Positions 19,718 to 31,973 of a DNA stretch of 64,000 bases are shown here, one piece after another. Below the pieces are notes generated by a model. The model ran no database searches, was not told where the DNA came from, and saw only the letters and a list, made by a program, of their open reading frames with translations. The stretch comes from Mytilus trossulus (Eukaryota > Mollusca > Bivalvia > Mytilida > Mytilidae), in assembly GCF_036588685.1 (NCBI RefSeq), contig NC_086382.1, positions 61,646,987-61,710,986 of the forward strand, read 5' to 3'. Position 1 is the stretch's first letter. Each line of letters begins with the position of its first letter. The position numbers were made by a program, and so were the translations under genes.

Positions 19718-22714
19718 TCAAGTATGATAATCATTAATGTACTGAGGTTCATAGACCAGACCCAGAGTTTTGTCTAAGCTTTGTGTACTTGAGGTTTCAG
19801 AATCAGTTTTGTTGTCGAAAAATATGTCTGGAATATGGACAGATAACTGGGTTGCATAAGATCGACTTGGCACACTATTAGAATCACTACATAAGGTAAC
19901 AGACCTTTTAGACCCGAGAGAATGTTCACTTGGTCTCAAGTTAGTAATGTTAGACCTTGATGAGTCTGACGACGGTGCACGAATAACCCCTGTGTCATTT
20001 ATTGTTTCATATAGAAATTCTGGTGCTCTTTCTGTGTCTGTATCTGTTCCGTTTTGTCCATGATTTGATCGTTTCACTTTTAATACACCCACAACCATTA
20101 ATGGTAGTATGAAGATGCATATAATTGCAAGCACGAAGATCATAATCCATAGGTAGATTGAAAATCCTGTAAAGAAAGATTTAATGTATCCATTAATTCG
20201 TCGTAATAAGGGTATTAAGATTCAAAATATGTAAGCATCAAAATCATGCGGAAATGACATGTCGCAGAGTTGGCTCAAAATTTGTTATAAAAATGTTCTA
20301 ATAATTGAGATATACCAAATTCTATATCAAGTTCCACATACAATTTTGTGGTTGCTATGGTAACAGCTTGGACACTTGTTGGCTTTTTATTTATGTATCG
20401 TTTTGTTTTTGCTTATTTTTTTTAATGGAAGAACCTAATGCATACCTTGTGTCAGAGAATACTTACTTCAATTTGAACAGTAGATATAGGAAGATGTGGT
20501 GTGAGTGCCAACGAGACAACTCTCCATCCAAATAACAATTTAAAAAAGTAAACCATTATAGGTCAATGAACGGCCTTCAACACGGAGCCTTGGCTCACAC
20601 CGAACAACAAGCTATAAAGGGCCCCAAATTACTAGTGTAAAACCATTCAAACGGCAAAACCAACGATCTTATCTATATTAAAAAAAAACGAGAAACGGGA
20701 AACACGTATAAATTACATAAACAAACGACAACTACTGTACATCAGATTCCTGACTTAGAACAGATGCAAAGTACACCAAGTTTCACCAAAATTCAAATGT
20801 TTTTTTTTTCATAAATGAATAAATTCAAATAAATAAATTAAAGCAATGTAAAATATAATTTGTATTCATATCATATATATTTTCCAACATTAAATATATC
20901 AAAAGTATTTGTCATAAGGTGGCATATTGAATTGCTATTTGTTTTTTCCCTTCTGTCTCAATTTTTCTTTCTTTCAAACTTTGAATTTTCTTTCTTTCAA
21001 ACTTTGAATTTTCTTTTACTGATATTAAACACCAAATAACTTATTTACAAATGTTCTTACCGTTTAATAATAATATACATGTAAAACATTTTTTTTACCC
21101 ATACCTTCTGGCTTTTGAAAGTTAATTTCCGTTGAATATTCTTCTGAGCCATTATTCTGTTGATATTCTAAAAAAAATCCGACATTATCTTATGTTAATA
21201 CAATTTGGTGAGGATCCAAGGTTTTGGATGTAAGAAATATGCCGTCTACCCTCTTCCGCCACTGCAATTACTAGATTTGCCAAATTTGAAGGAAGTGATA
21301 TGCATACCACTTTATCAATCTCTTTTTTAATTTGCATAAACTAAAAGCAGGATAGGTAAATCCATATTTAAGTAATATATCCAATGTTAGACGCGTCTGA
21401 ATTTAAAACTCTATTTGCTTGACTAGTTGTAATAGATAACTGTGACTTTATTGTAAGTGTTGACCCCCACCTATTTCGGTTCATACAACGTTCAGACGCG
21501 ATTGCAATTCGTTTTATTAAATCAAACTGTTCAATTGGTGAGCAATCGTAACTTCTGCTATAGAATAATCAAAGTTAAGTCACGAAAACATACTTAGTTT
21601 AAAGAACATAATAATCGAGAACACATATATTGGCAAGAATTTCCATATTGAAATCGAAAAGAAAGTTATGTATTCTTACATTAGTGTCCTCATTTAAATA
21701 TTTCATCTATTTCTATGCAATTCATATATTACTGTGACTTTATTAAAGTGTTGCTCTTAACTAGAAACTAATTTCTCACATGATGCTAGCGCTGACATAA
21801 CGTACCTCTAATAACTAAGCTGAAAAATAAAGACCTGGGTTTTCCATCTATTTTAGTGTCACATTTATAATTGCCTTTATCTTTATTGTCAACATCATTA
21901 ATTTTCAAATTATACTCCGAAGGATTTCCAGTGATTTCAAATTTCCGGCTGCTACTCTCGTTGTATATTTTAGGACTCATTTGCCAGTCATCAGATAACA
22001 CTTTGTTAGTGTCTAGATGTACCCATTGAGCAGACACATTATGTGCTAGAGGTGGACACTTCAAGGTTATTGTTCCACCAATGGTAGCCGAGATAACTGT
22101 TTCCTTAAAATGTTCACCTGTGAATATACAGATTTTTTTTTAAAGTTGATTAAAGTCGAAATTGAGTAATTATCTATATACTTATATGGTATTGCTATCA
22201 ACTTGACTAGTTACACAATATTTATGTTTGCACGATAACCCGCCAGAATTTCCCTTTTTGCCATAAAGAAATATTAAATAATTTTAATTTTAGTTTTCTT
22301 TCATTGTTTTCGAAAAAGCAAAATGCACAAATTTGTGTAATTATTACAATCATTCATTTTTGTATACTAATATGAATATGTGTGTTTTTCCCATTTTATA
22401 TGTTATATTCTAAGTTAAAGCTGATGGACAATTAAAAAGCTATGCTTTTGAAAGTGGATGACATGTACAATTGGACATATCCAACATTTATGTTATTCAA
22501 TTGAAAACTCCTCACCAAGTCAGGTTAGTAACAGCTGCAGTTGTTCATTATCATTGTTCTTCTTTTGAGATGCTTTTGATGGATAATTTATTTCTCCTTG
22601 TAGGATGTTTTTTGTTAGTTTATTTTAGGTAATGTTAATGTTTGTTATTATTCATTACTTACCCATTGCAAACAGTGATGTTAACACAAACACAACAGTC
22701 GTCTTTGATTTCAT
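19718..22714 (-). CDS. Single-Ig-domain type I membrane receptor, 291 aa (paralogue 1)
   Basis: Four exons join in frame: 22714..22663, 22117..21806, 21167..21105 and 20166..19718, all phase 1 with GT...AG ends. The protein has a signal peptide (MKSKTTVVFVLTSLFAMG), then a V-type Ig domain with both cysteines and the core Trp (TLKCPP, AQWVHLD, KDKGNYKCD) and N-glycosylation sites NVS and NESS. A 21-residue stalk exon with NGS follows, then a transmembrane helix (WIMIFVLAIICIFILPLMVV). A basic stop-transfer (KVKR) leads to a 110-residue Ser/Asp-rich tail with YETINDT and several other tyrosines. An acceptor-like TTATTTCAG sits just before the ATG, so a 5' noncoding exon is likely. By structure this is a small cell-surface recognition or adhesion receptor; no orthologue is recognised. 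Its sister is at 31974-37691. Confidence 0.75.
20485..20770 (+). repeat. Dispersed SINE-like repeat, second long copy
   Basis: Near-identical in layout to 3562-3842 (GGAAGATGTGGTGTGAGTGC through CTGACTTAGAACAG). It lies in the last intron of the Ig gene, antisense to it. Confidence 0.75.
20968..21016 (+). repeat. Two-copy tandem repeat, about 24 bases
   Basis: CTTTCTTTCAAACTTTGAAT plus TTT occurs twice in succession. Intronic. Confidence 0.7.
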
Positions 22715-24490
22715 TGCCTGAAATAACAATACTTATGTTTATACTGGTCATTATATTTAAGGACTATCGTTCGTCTGTGCATTCATTATTTCGTACACTA
22801 ACATTCATATTGGTATGCATTAGAAGCAGGATCAATTTTCCCTGTTTACTATCATAATGAAGGATATCTTGAAATACCAAACCTGCCCCGTAAATCACGA
22901 GTTCCTAAGACCATAATTTTACAAAGCCCTTTGGTCGTACGGATATGAAGTGCAGTTTTTATTTACCTTGTACATGTTTTTTTTTACCTTTTTATGTCGT
23001 ATTTTGTTACACCTTGTTGAAGGCGACTCAAGACTGATATATTGTGGTAAATTAAATGTTGAACCTTTAGCTGTAAAAAAAAATGAATATACTCCTCTCC
23101 AAACATAAGTTCTGGTCAATATACAAAATAATGAACGAAGGTGAAGGATGTATGCACTTTGATACATAGAGAAACAAACACGTTTAGCATTTACAACAAT
23201 GTATTATTAGACTTTTATGTCGTGAATTATAGTTTTTCCACCTGAGACATATTTAGTTCAAAATACGTTTCAAGTTATAGATTTGGTCTTTTCAATTTTA
23301 TCGGAGAAAGTGGTGTCAGCAAAGGCAGCCGATAAAAATTATTACATACCCTTTCTGTAAATAAAAAAGGAAGATGCACATATAATTTGTAGAACTTCAA
23401 CAAATTGGCAGATTTTGTTTGTAATTGTATCAGACACTACAAAACTCTACATCATGTTTTTGATATGATAAAGTTGGTAAAAACATTTTTGATACGTTTG
23501 TTTTCCAAAATTTATAGGATTTCTACTTTCTGTCACTGACTTCATAAATTTTAACGAAATTTAAAGACACCTCTAACGACTCTGCCAGTGTTTCATGAAA
23601 AACTTAGAAGGCATCTGGTCCATGCTTTTAGTTCTAGGAACAAACAATTGAATTTAAGGGGGTGGGGTTGGGGGCGGTGTGTTTATACCTGAGACGGATT
23701 ATATTTTTATGTAAAGTTAAGTGATATTGTGACGTACCGTTTCAGCTTTACGCACACGACGTATCTGCCAGTTTCATTGTAGATATATACCTAATAATGT
23801 TGACAAAATACTTCATGAAAAATGAACATCATCTTTTTATAAATGCATGTATTTCCTATGAAAGAAGCACCATACAACAATTGACACATTTTGTTCGGTA
23901 GGCTAAATATTAATGTGTACGTAATAATCTTTTTTAACAATGAACGTTGCGTTTATATTTCAAAATAAAGCAAATTTCAAACGAAAAGAACAAAAATATT
24001 CAAATCAAAATGATCAATAATATTATTGTTCTAAACGTCCATAACGTTCGCCCGAAATATTCAACTGTATCAAATGAAATATTATATTACTGTACCGTAA
24101 CTAAATAGGTCTACCTATTCAATTTCCTCTCCAGAATCAACTGGACCGAGAAACACGTTTGTATCACACGTCGATTTCCTATCGATATATTTTTAATTGG
24201 CGATTTCCTTTTCAAGCCGGAAATAAATACGTTTGGTATATGATAAAGTTCACGTTTTTTTTTATTTCCCTTTCCGGAATTCAGGGATAAAACAATACCG
24301 TCATTTCTATAGTTACTTTGAATAATCAGAAAGATACAGTTGTGATACATGTATATCGGCGAAATAATTGACAAAAATGTATACGGCTATATCAATAAAC
24401 AAAAATCAGAAAATAAAAGTTTATGCGAACGAAAAATCACACTACAATTGTATTAATTTATAACTAAAGAAGAATGTGTCCATAGTACAC
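22715..24490. other. Upstream region of Ig gene 1, no gene recognised
   Basis: Expected to hold the promoter and any 5' noncoding exon of the minus-strand Ig gene. No clear TATA box or donor was settled on. Open frames here are short and of low complexity. Confidence 0.35.
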
Positions 24491-24494
24491 GAAT

Positions 24495-24893
24495 GCCCCA
24501 CTCGCACTTTCATTTTCCATGTTCAGTAGACCGTGAAAATGAGGTCAAACTTGAATTTGGAATTAAAATAAGAAAGATCATATGTTAGGGAACATATGTA
24601 CTAAGCTTCAAGTTTATGTGACTTCAACTTCATAAAAACAAACCTTGATAAAAAACTTTAAATTGAACTTTGCACTATCATTTTTTTTTATGTTCAGTGG
24701 ACCGTAAAATTGAGGTCAAAATTTGAAAGATCATATCAGTGGAAACATGTGTACTAAGTTTCATCAAAAACTACCTTGACCAAAAACTTTAACTGAACCG
24801 GAACGCACGGACGGACGAACGGACGAACGAACGCCCGGACCTACAGACCAGAAAACATAATGACCTCTTCTATCGTAGGTGGAGCATAATGAT
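24495..24893 (-). repeat. ATGCCC/GGGCAT-family repeat, long copy
   Basis: On the minus strand it runs from a GTCCGT/GTTCGTCCGTCC-rich block through AAAGTTTTTGGTCAAG to AATGCCCC-type ends. It includes an internal repetition of the ATGTTCAG...GACCGT segment (24521-24540 and 24692-24711). No protein. Confidence 0.55.
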
Positions 24894-24894
24894 T

Positions 24895-25470
24895 AAACTT
24901 TGTAGACGAAACGCGCATATGGCGCAAATATAAAATGTCATTAGTTTAAACATATTTATTTATAGTGGATTGGGAAACAAGTTTTGCAACTTATATTAAT
25001 CCCTCTCCACTTTGCGGGTGCGAGTGCTGCCTTGTAGCGGCATTAGCCTACTCTTTTTCGAAATCTACAAGGGTGTTTAAAATGTCATTGCTGGTATCTA
25101 TGATGAGTTTATTAAATTTACAACCACTTGATCGATGATATCAATTGTGGAGTTTGTATTCTCCGAGGATATCACAAGTCCAATAGTCAACACTTCTGTT
25201 GACACGAGCTATTATTGATATGGGGAAATTATGAATTTCCTTTTTACCAAATTTAAAATTGAAATACTAAGTGTTTTCTACCTCAGGTAAATTATTGCTG
25301 TATTTGGCAAAAGTGTTAGAAATTTTGGTCCTCAAGTCTCTTCAACTTCGTACTTTATTTGGTTTTTTTTTGGTTTTGAGCGTCACTGAAGAGAATTTTG
25401 TAGACTAAACGCACGTTAGTCGCAAATATAAAATGTCAATCCTGGTATGTATGAGGAGTTTATTTACTAC
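24895..25470 (+). repeat. Hammerhead-like repeat, two decayed units
   Basis: Two units occur in direct orientation. Unit starts are marked by TGTAGACGAAACGCGC (24901) and by CACTGAAGAG...TGTAGACTAAACGCAC (about 25384-25415). Each is followed by the CAAATATAAAATGTCA block, and the second by CCTGGTATGTATGAGGAG. Spacing is about 350 bases once a nested insertion is removed. In the second unit the CTGAAGA box fits the hammerhead CTGANGA core, but the GAAA box is mutated to TAAA. Confidence 0.65.
24943..25078 (+). mobile_element. Nested 136-base insertion with 11-bp target duplication
   Basis: AAAATGTCATT is present at 24932-24942 and again at 25079-25089, flanking sequence that splits the hammerhead-like unit. 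The insert is homologous to 27908-28205 (shared: GTGGATTGG, AACAAGTTTTGCAACTTAT, AAATCTACAAGGGTGT). Confidence 0.7.
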
Positions 25471-25639
25471 AATGTATATGGAGGAATATTTTTTACTTTT
25501 ATCGTCCAAATCATTCTTTTGGGATGCAACTTTTGAGAAGTGGTTAATATGTTCAAAGGATCCCTATGCACATCTATACGAAACATTAATCAACAGATTG
25601 GAGAAGTACAGGACAAATAAACAAAGTAAGCTCGTCTAG
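25433..25639 (+). other. Unrecognised short open frame, probably not a gene
   Basis: A 68-residue frame starts inside the hammerhead-like repeat and ends in PYAHLYETLINRLEKYRTNK. The second half looks protein-like, but no splice context, family or neighbour supports it. Its start codon belongs to the repeat. Confidence 0.15.
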
Positions 25640-26009
25640 CTGATTATATAACTCATCTGCTTAAATATTCAACTGTCAGCTATGTAACTCATAAATCATA
25701 TTGTAAACTGACCTATAAACTTATACAAATATAGAGAGTATTTAGATTCGTAATCATTGTAAATAACAGGATAGCTAAATTATGATTTCGTTGTCCAATA
25801 ATATAATGTTAAAACAAAGGATAATTTAGAAGATTAAAACACAACTTAAACTTTTTAATACTAAAATGTGAAAGGCCAAATTTCTTCTATAACATTCCAT
25901 TCATAAAATTAAAAACCGGCCTCAATGTAACTATTGACGTAACTTTAGTTATTTTAATGCCTTTAAATACGACGGAGACAAACTCTTTCAGTCATCAGTT
26001 AAACTGAAT

Positions 26010-26415
26010 TGAGGTATGGAGTTTGTATGTCAGTTACTGCTAACAGACCTTTGATAATTTATGTATCTTTGAAATTTTGCTTAGTTCATTTTGTTTCTCA
26101 TTTTGACTACGGACTATAACTTTTTAAAACTTAGAATAACTGAATGAATTGCTGTGTGTTCTACATTGACTAGAGGCACAGGGGGAGTTACGATATCACA
26201 AAACATGTTTAACTCCGTCCCATTTTTCGATTTCACTGTCCTAAGTCAGGCCTTTCTTAGTTTTGTTTATTTATGCTTCATTTATGTTTCGAAGTTAAGC
26301 GTGATGTTAATTGTCGCTGGACTAGTACACCTTTTTGTTAATGGGCCAACTAAAGCCCACGTACAGGTGCGGGATTTTCTCTCTGTGTTTAAGACCTATT
26401 GGTGGCTTTGGTCTT
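26010..26415 (+). mobile_element. 3' end of Penelope-like family B, old copy
   Basis: Follows the family B tail order seen at 30830-31250: ATGTCAGTTA...CTGCTA, ACATTGACTAGAGGCACAGG, ATGTTTAACTCC, CCTAAGTCAGG, GGGCCAACTAAAG, AAGACCTATTGG. It is diverged and carries a short replacement near 26280. Confidence 0.6.
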
Positions 26416-26989
26416 TTTATACGCCCGTCCAAATGTCCAGCGTCCGTCTGTCTGTCCGGCGTAAACATGTCGCACCGCAATTTGAGAGCCACTTATCCAA
26501 ATGTCATGAAACTTAACATATATAATTCTTATTTAGGTCAAACGATCTGTATACTTTTTGGTGAAAATAAGATTAGAACTTTTTGAGTTACGGGACTTTG
26601 TAACTAAATCAGGCTGCATTTTTCACATGCCGCGTCGTATCTAAAAAATGATTACACACTTCTTATTTATATTAATTTAAAGATATGTATACTTTTATTC
26701 AGAGTTATTGATTTTTTTGTTGGAAAGGGGTTTTCAAATGTCATGCTGTATCTCATAATCTATTTATGGTTATTGCATAAAACTGCACATACAAGACGAC
26801 AGGCGTATCATGCGCCCATGGTGCAGCTGTTTATTCTGCTCTTTTGACGGTTCTCGTCTTGTTAATACATTCCCCGTTTTCATTATAAACTTATTATATT
26901 TCAATGGTGATGTAAGATTGGAAGAAACCCACTTTTTTGACTGTCTTACAACTGGAAAAGAATTGAAACAAATTCATTTCGGTATGTAT

Positions 26990-27300
26990 AATGTAAGGTC
27001 TAAATCTTTTAGATATGCCAAATGAAACCTTTCTGAGATCACGCCCAGTTTTGATGGGGTTCGTGTTGCTCAGTCTTAAGTTTACTATGTTGTTTCTGTT
27101 TCTTGTGTACTATTATTTGTCTGGTTACCTTTTTCATATTAAGCCATGGCGTTGTCAGTTTATTTACGATTTACAGTTTAAACATATTTTATTGTTAAAA
27201 ATGACAAAAAGATCAGATACAAGTTGTAAAACTTAGTAACAATTTCTTTTGATTTCTGAGTTTGACTGTTTCTCTGGTATCTTTCGCCCCTCTTTTAAAA
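26990..27300 (+). mobile_element. 3' end fragment of Penelope-like family A
   Basis: Ends GTATCTTTCGCCCCTCTTTT, the family A terminus, and includes AGCCATGGCGTTGTCAGTTT. About 75 bases of unrelated sequence split it near 27170-27245. Confidence 0.65.
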
Positions 27301-27344
27301 GTCATTATAAATATAATGAACGTTGTATTCAATTTGGACCTGTT

Positions 27345-27610
27345 TATATACTTATATAACTGCGACTGTATCTTACATTAATTTGTAGGATCCTTTACTA
27401 TAGATAATTTAGCTGATCTGTAAAAATAACATCTTCAAGTCTTATATATCATGTACTGTAGTACAACGCTAGATTAAAACTTACGTGGAAAGGTAATACC
27501 CGGCAACCGAAAGCTTCATTTTTTATGAAGGCGATCTGGTGTTTCAGAAACTTTGGTTCGAATCCCGGAGAGGGAAGAACACAACATTGGCGAAATTTTT
27601 AGGTTGATGT
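27345..27610 (+). repeat. tRNA-derived SINE, copy with deleted A box
   Basis: Same 5' module as the array at 36.2-37.2 kb (CCTTTACTATAGATAATTTA, TATATCATGTACTGTAGTAC), then a B box GGTTCGAATCCC at 27555-27566 and GAGGGAAGAAC. The A box segment is missing. Confidence 0.7.
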
Positions 27611-27907
27611 TTAAAAACCGCAATTTTTATACTTGTGCATGTAAAACAAATTTCGTTGTAGAAGGGTCTAAATACAGCACAAACAACATTTTGTAAAAGA
27701 CATAAAAGTGAAAAAGTATATAGCACTAACATGATTTTCCAAAAGCCCAAAAAAGTGAAAAAGTATATTTTAACAAAACGCATTTGACTAATAAGTCGAA
27801 CAACTGATGTTCTTAAACCCTGCTGACTGCCATTGTCGATTGCCAAATAAAATTGATCACAAGATGTACCAAAATGAATCTTAATATAAATTATATGTAT
27901 ATATGGT

Positions 27908-28205
27908 TTAATTCAAACATATTTATTTGTAGTGGATTGGAAAACAAGTTTTGCAACTTATTTTAATCCCTTTCCACTTTCTGGGAATGAGCCTACTCTT
28001 TTTTCCAAATCTACAAGGGTGTCTTTAACGTGCAATATATATGGCTCTCTCTTAACATGGGTCGGTCAATTATCGTCCCCTTCCAATGAACTATCATCGT
28101 TTCCTCAAGACCATACTCGCATAAGTTGTCAAGCGAAGCCGAAAATTTCAGGAGTCATCCCGAACGTTTGGAAGTCACTCAGTTTACTTTATGTTTGGGG
28201 AGAAG
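27908..28205 (+). repeat. Dispersed repeat, longer copy of the insert at 24943
   Basis: Includes GTGGATTGGAAAACAAGTTT, CAAATCTACAAGGGTGTC and CGAAGCCGAAAATTTCAGGA. An open frame spans it but follows the repeat and has no family match. Confidence 0.55.
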
Positions 28206-28261
28206 GCAATGCAAAACATTTGTTAAATAAAACGCTGAATGTCACTGATATATTTCGATAA

Positions 28262-29138
28262 GTACTCTTAAAATAGGAATATTCATATTATACAAATAAA
28301 GTTTTGATATAAGAAAAAATAAAACAATTTCTAAACAAGGTATATAATTTCACTTTTAAATTAATATGAATTCAGTACTTGCTTCTAATAAATTTCAGTG
28401 TACTTGAAATTATGGAAACTTTAAATGCAAGAAAATAGAAGTGAGAATTGAAACCGGCAAAGAAACAACAAATCAACCAAAGTGCAGAAACATGCCAAGG
28501 CAACCAATTTGTTTTCAACAAAATGATAAACATACAAAAAAATGTTAATGTCAGAAAATATCAACTCTTTTGTATGAGGCTGAAAAACTTGTTAGAACCC
28601 CCGAGTACAAAAAAGTTGATATTTTTCTGACATTGACATTATATTATTTTTATACTACAACTTTAATAAATAAGTGCACAGCTATTTGAATTGTAACAAA
28701 AATTTCAAACTTATTTTTATCACTTAATGAACCCATGACTCTGGAGAAAGTGTTCCATCATGAAATTGACATTGCACACAATATAGCTGTGTTACTATAT
28801 TTAAGAAATAAACACAACTAGTTGGAGTTTAAAATCAAGCACCCATTTTTTGGCTGTCTTGTTAGTCATAACGCATACTTGTTAAGAAGGTCTGGTTTAT
28901 TTCTTTTTTTCTTGATATTGAAAATGGATGACGACTTCAAACCAGGATTTATGACAAATGTAATGATATCAATTTTCCAGTTGCAAACTATCAAATTCTT
29001 CAACATAAACATATCCCATCTATTGATGTTTGATACCATATGTGGTTGTCTTCACTCACTTGCGATGTTTTGTCCTTTATCTTACCTTCTTTACATTTCT
29101 ATGAATATGATTGGTTAAAAGCGTCCGCGTTGAGACCG
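28262..29138. other. No gene recognised
   Basis: AT-rich sequence with two short low-complexity frames. A short inverted pair involving TCAGAAAATATCAACT (28551) and AGTTGATATTTTTCTGA (28614) could form a hairpin. Nothing else is supported. Confidence 0.35.
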
Positions 29139-29139
29139 T

Positions 29140-29355
29140 GTATATATTTCATATTAGGTTAGTAGGGAGGCGGGGTTTATTTCATACACGGTTAGTAGTG
29201 GTGTTACGTCACTTTATATTCCATATAAGGTTAAAAGGGAGGCTGGTGTATTTCATACACGATTAGTAGTGGTGTTACGTCACTTTATATTCCATGTAAT
29301 GTTAAAAGGGAGGCTGGGCTTATTTCATACACGGTAAGTAGTGGTGAAACGTCAC
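29140..29355 (+). repeat. Minisatellite, three units of about 66 bases
   Basis: Units contain AAAAGGGAGGCTGG, TATTTCATACACGGT, TAGTAGTGGTG and TTACGTCACTTTATATTCCA. The 5' edge is diverged. Confidence 0.75.
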
Positions 29356-29555
29356 TTCATAAAAACAAAACGGTACTGAGAACAAGTCTTAAATGTTTTA
29401 ACAGACGAAGAAATTGATAATTAAGATTGAAATGTATTCATAATACACATTTAAACCTAACAAGTTGTTATTTTTGGTATCTGTTTTTATAGGATCAATG
29501 GAAGTAGTTTCTGATAATAAATTATTAACCTGATAATAAATTATTCAAATAAGGC

Positions 29556-31315
29556 CTTCGAAAATAGTGGAATTAATTACTTTTGGAGTGTTAAAAACTC
29601 GTTGGAAGTACTTGATAAATTGCATGCTTATATTGGTGATTTTGAATCTGTTCAAAGTTTTGATTTTTCTACCCTGTATACCACATTGCCTCACATTCTC
29701 ATTAAGAAAAATTTCACACACCTAATTAAATGCGCATTTAAAAAGTCAGAATGTGAATAAATATGTTCAAACTCTTTTAGGTCATGTTTTAGTAGCAATA
29801 AACAAAAAAACTATGTCAATTGGACATGCTTTGATACTATATATGCCCTTGAATTTTTACTTGATAGCATATTTGTTCGCTTTGGGGATTCCGTATATCG
29901 TCAGGTTATCGGAATTCCAATGGGGACTAACTGTGCACAACTTATCGCGGACCTGTTTTTGTATTGCTATGAGTTACAATTTAGGACAAAAATAAGCAAA
30001 GAACCATCAAAACAACATCTGATAAACAAATTTAATAATACTTTTAGATATTTGGATGATATTTTGGCTCTCAATAATGACGACTTCAGTATGTATATTA
30101 AAGCAATTTATCCAGTTGAACTTACTTTAAATAAAGCTAATACTAACAATGACCACTGCCCTTTCCTCGATCTTGATATCTATATCACTAACGGAAAGCT
30201 AAATGCTAAAATTTGTATTGATGTCTATTTATATAATGTATTATGTTTCATTGTAAAATACTAACATTAATATAATATTTTATTATATATTCTCCCTGGA
30301 TGTATAATAATTGATATACAAGGATACTTAGCCTACTGCTGTAAGCTAGGTAAATTGTTAAACAGCATTTAGTGCAATAAAGATGATTTAATTGTGTCAA
30401 AAAAAATAAAATTACTAAAATTTATGATAAAAGAGATGATTTTTCATTTCCTATCGTTAATTTTCCATGTTTAGATGGTGACGTTCCCTTGTCACCATCT
30501 TATGGTGTTTATATTTTCCAACTTGTAAGATTCGCTAGTGTATGTAACAATGTTTTGGATGTTAACGAATAGACTGATTAAGAAGGTATATAGTTACGAT
30601 ACTGTTGTCAGGTCATTAAAGATTGCTTATTTTGGCGTTGATATTGATTCACTTATAGGGTCTTTGCGTCGGAACTAAACAAATTAATTCACAAACTAGT
30701 TGTTGGCATGCCACGGGTTATGTTATTCTCATATATGTTATGATGGTATGATACTAAACCCCTAACGGGAAGGATTGTGCCTGATGTTCATATGATGAAA
30801 TAATAATCTTTCAGTCAGTTTAATTGAAGTCTGGAGCTGGCATGTCAGTTAACTGCTAGCTATATATAGTAGTCTGTTGTTGTTTTATTTTCTTTGGTTA
30901 CTTCTTCTGACATCAGACTCAGACTTTTCTTGAACTGAATTTTAATGTGTGTATTGTTATGCGTTTACTTTTCTACATTGGCTAGAGGTATAGGGGAGAG
31001 GGTTGATATATCACAAACATGTTAAACCCCGCCGCATTTTTGCGCCTGTCCCAAAGTCAGGAGTCTCTGTCTTTTGTTAGTCTTGTAATATTTTAATTTT
31101 AGTTTCTTGTGTACAATTTGGAAATTGGTATGGCGTTCATTATCACTGAACTAGTATATATTTGTTTAGGGGCCAGCTGAAGGACGCCCCCGGGTGAGGA
31201 ATTTCTCGCTACATTGAAGACCTGTTGGTGACCTTCTGCCGTTGTTTTTTTCTACGGTCTGTTTGTTGTCTCTTTGACAAATTCCCTATTTCCATTCTCA
31301 ATTTTATCTTAATGC
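29556..31315 (+). pseudogene. Penelope-like element family B: decayed reverse transcriptase plus 3' tail
   Basis: In shifting frames the order is SFDFSTLYTTLPH, LEFLLDSIFVRFG, GIPMGTNCAQLIADLFLY, the catalytic FRYLDDILALNN, a Y-P-V-E-L segment, PFLDLDI, then after an insertion DKRDDFSFPIVNFP and SPSYGVYI. The thumb is shortened: it jumps to YDTVVRSLKIAYFG and stops near 30676. Frameshifts near 29757, 30595 and elsewhere kill the frame. No GIY-YIG domain follows the reverse transcriptase. About 650 bases of untranslated tail end in CCATTTCCATTCTCAATTTT, the block found in every truncated family B copy. The upstream half, expected to start with any endonuclease, is missing. Confidence 0.8.
30215..30414 (+). 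mobile_element. 200-base retroposed insertion inside the family B reverse transcriptase
   Basis: CTAAAATTT occurs at 30206-30214 and 30415-30423, flanking the insert. Removing the insert and one copy restores the frame (KLNAK-IYDKRDD). The insert contains AATAAAG followed by GTGTC and an A-rich tail, as in a retroposed transcript 3' end. It contains CCTGGATGTATAATAATTGA; its source is not recognised. Confidence 0.75.
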
Positions 31316-31639
31316 TAACAGTATTGAAAACTTGCTCATTTTGATAGGTCATTAGTCTAAATTTCACACGTTAAGATAGTCGGTCAGATAAATTCGTTAC
31401 ATGGCGAATCCTATCCATTGCCAAGTTATCGTACTATATCAGTTAAAAAAATGTATGTTGTCTAACCTTTAAACTCCAACCAGTGTTAAAAAGAGAAGGT
31501 TTATTGAAGAAATCATTTCCAAATAAGAAATCATTAACAAAGTTCAAAAAAAGTATTTCTTTGAAAAATAGCAATTGTTTAAATATGCTTCTCATTATGC
31601 AGATAGCAAAGAAATGTGTATCATTAATTAAAAACCGCT

Positions 31640-31780
31640 GCATTTGTTTGCACCTGTCCTAAGTCAGTAACATTGTTGACCGGTGGTTGTTTTTTGTTGA
31701 TGTGTTTCATAAATGCTTTTCGTTTGTCTTTTTTCATAGATTATACCGTTGGTTTTCCTGCTTGAATCGTTTTAGACAAT
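31640..31780 (-). repeat. 3' part of the SINE-like repeat (family of 3562)
   Basis: On the minus strand: AAGCAGGAAAACCAACGGT, ATAATCTATG, AAACAAC and CTGACTTAGGACAGGTGC, the same order as 3710-3842. Confidence 0.6.
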
Positions 31781-31973
31781 AATTTTGGCTTTTATAACAA
31801 TTACTTTTCGATGTGAGTCAGCGTTCCGTTATTTTACCAACTATTGTTTACGCTTTATGCATTGTGACTTGGATGGAGCGTTGTCACATTGAAAGAAAAT
31901 AAGAGTAATTGTGTACTGGAAATGTATGAATATTATATATATTAGTAAAATTACAAATGACAATAAAAAACTT

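Noticed and set aside
26154..27236. Cluster of short hydrophobic plus-strand frames as membrane proteins
   Set aside because: They lie in the untranslated tails of truncated Penelope-like families A and B; hydrophobicity comes from T-rich sequence.
27544..28261. 100- and 109-codon frames as genes
   Set aside because: They overlie a SINE copy and a dispersed repeat, and their sequences track the repeats rather than any protein family.
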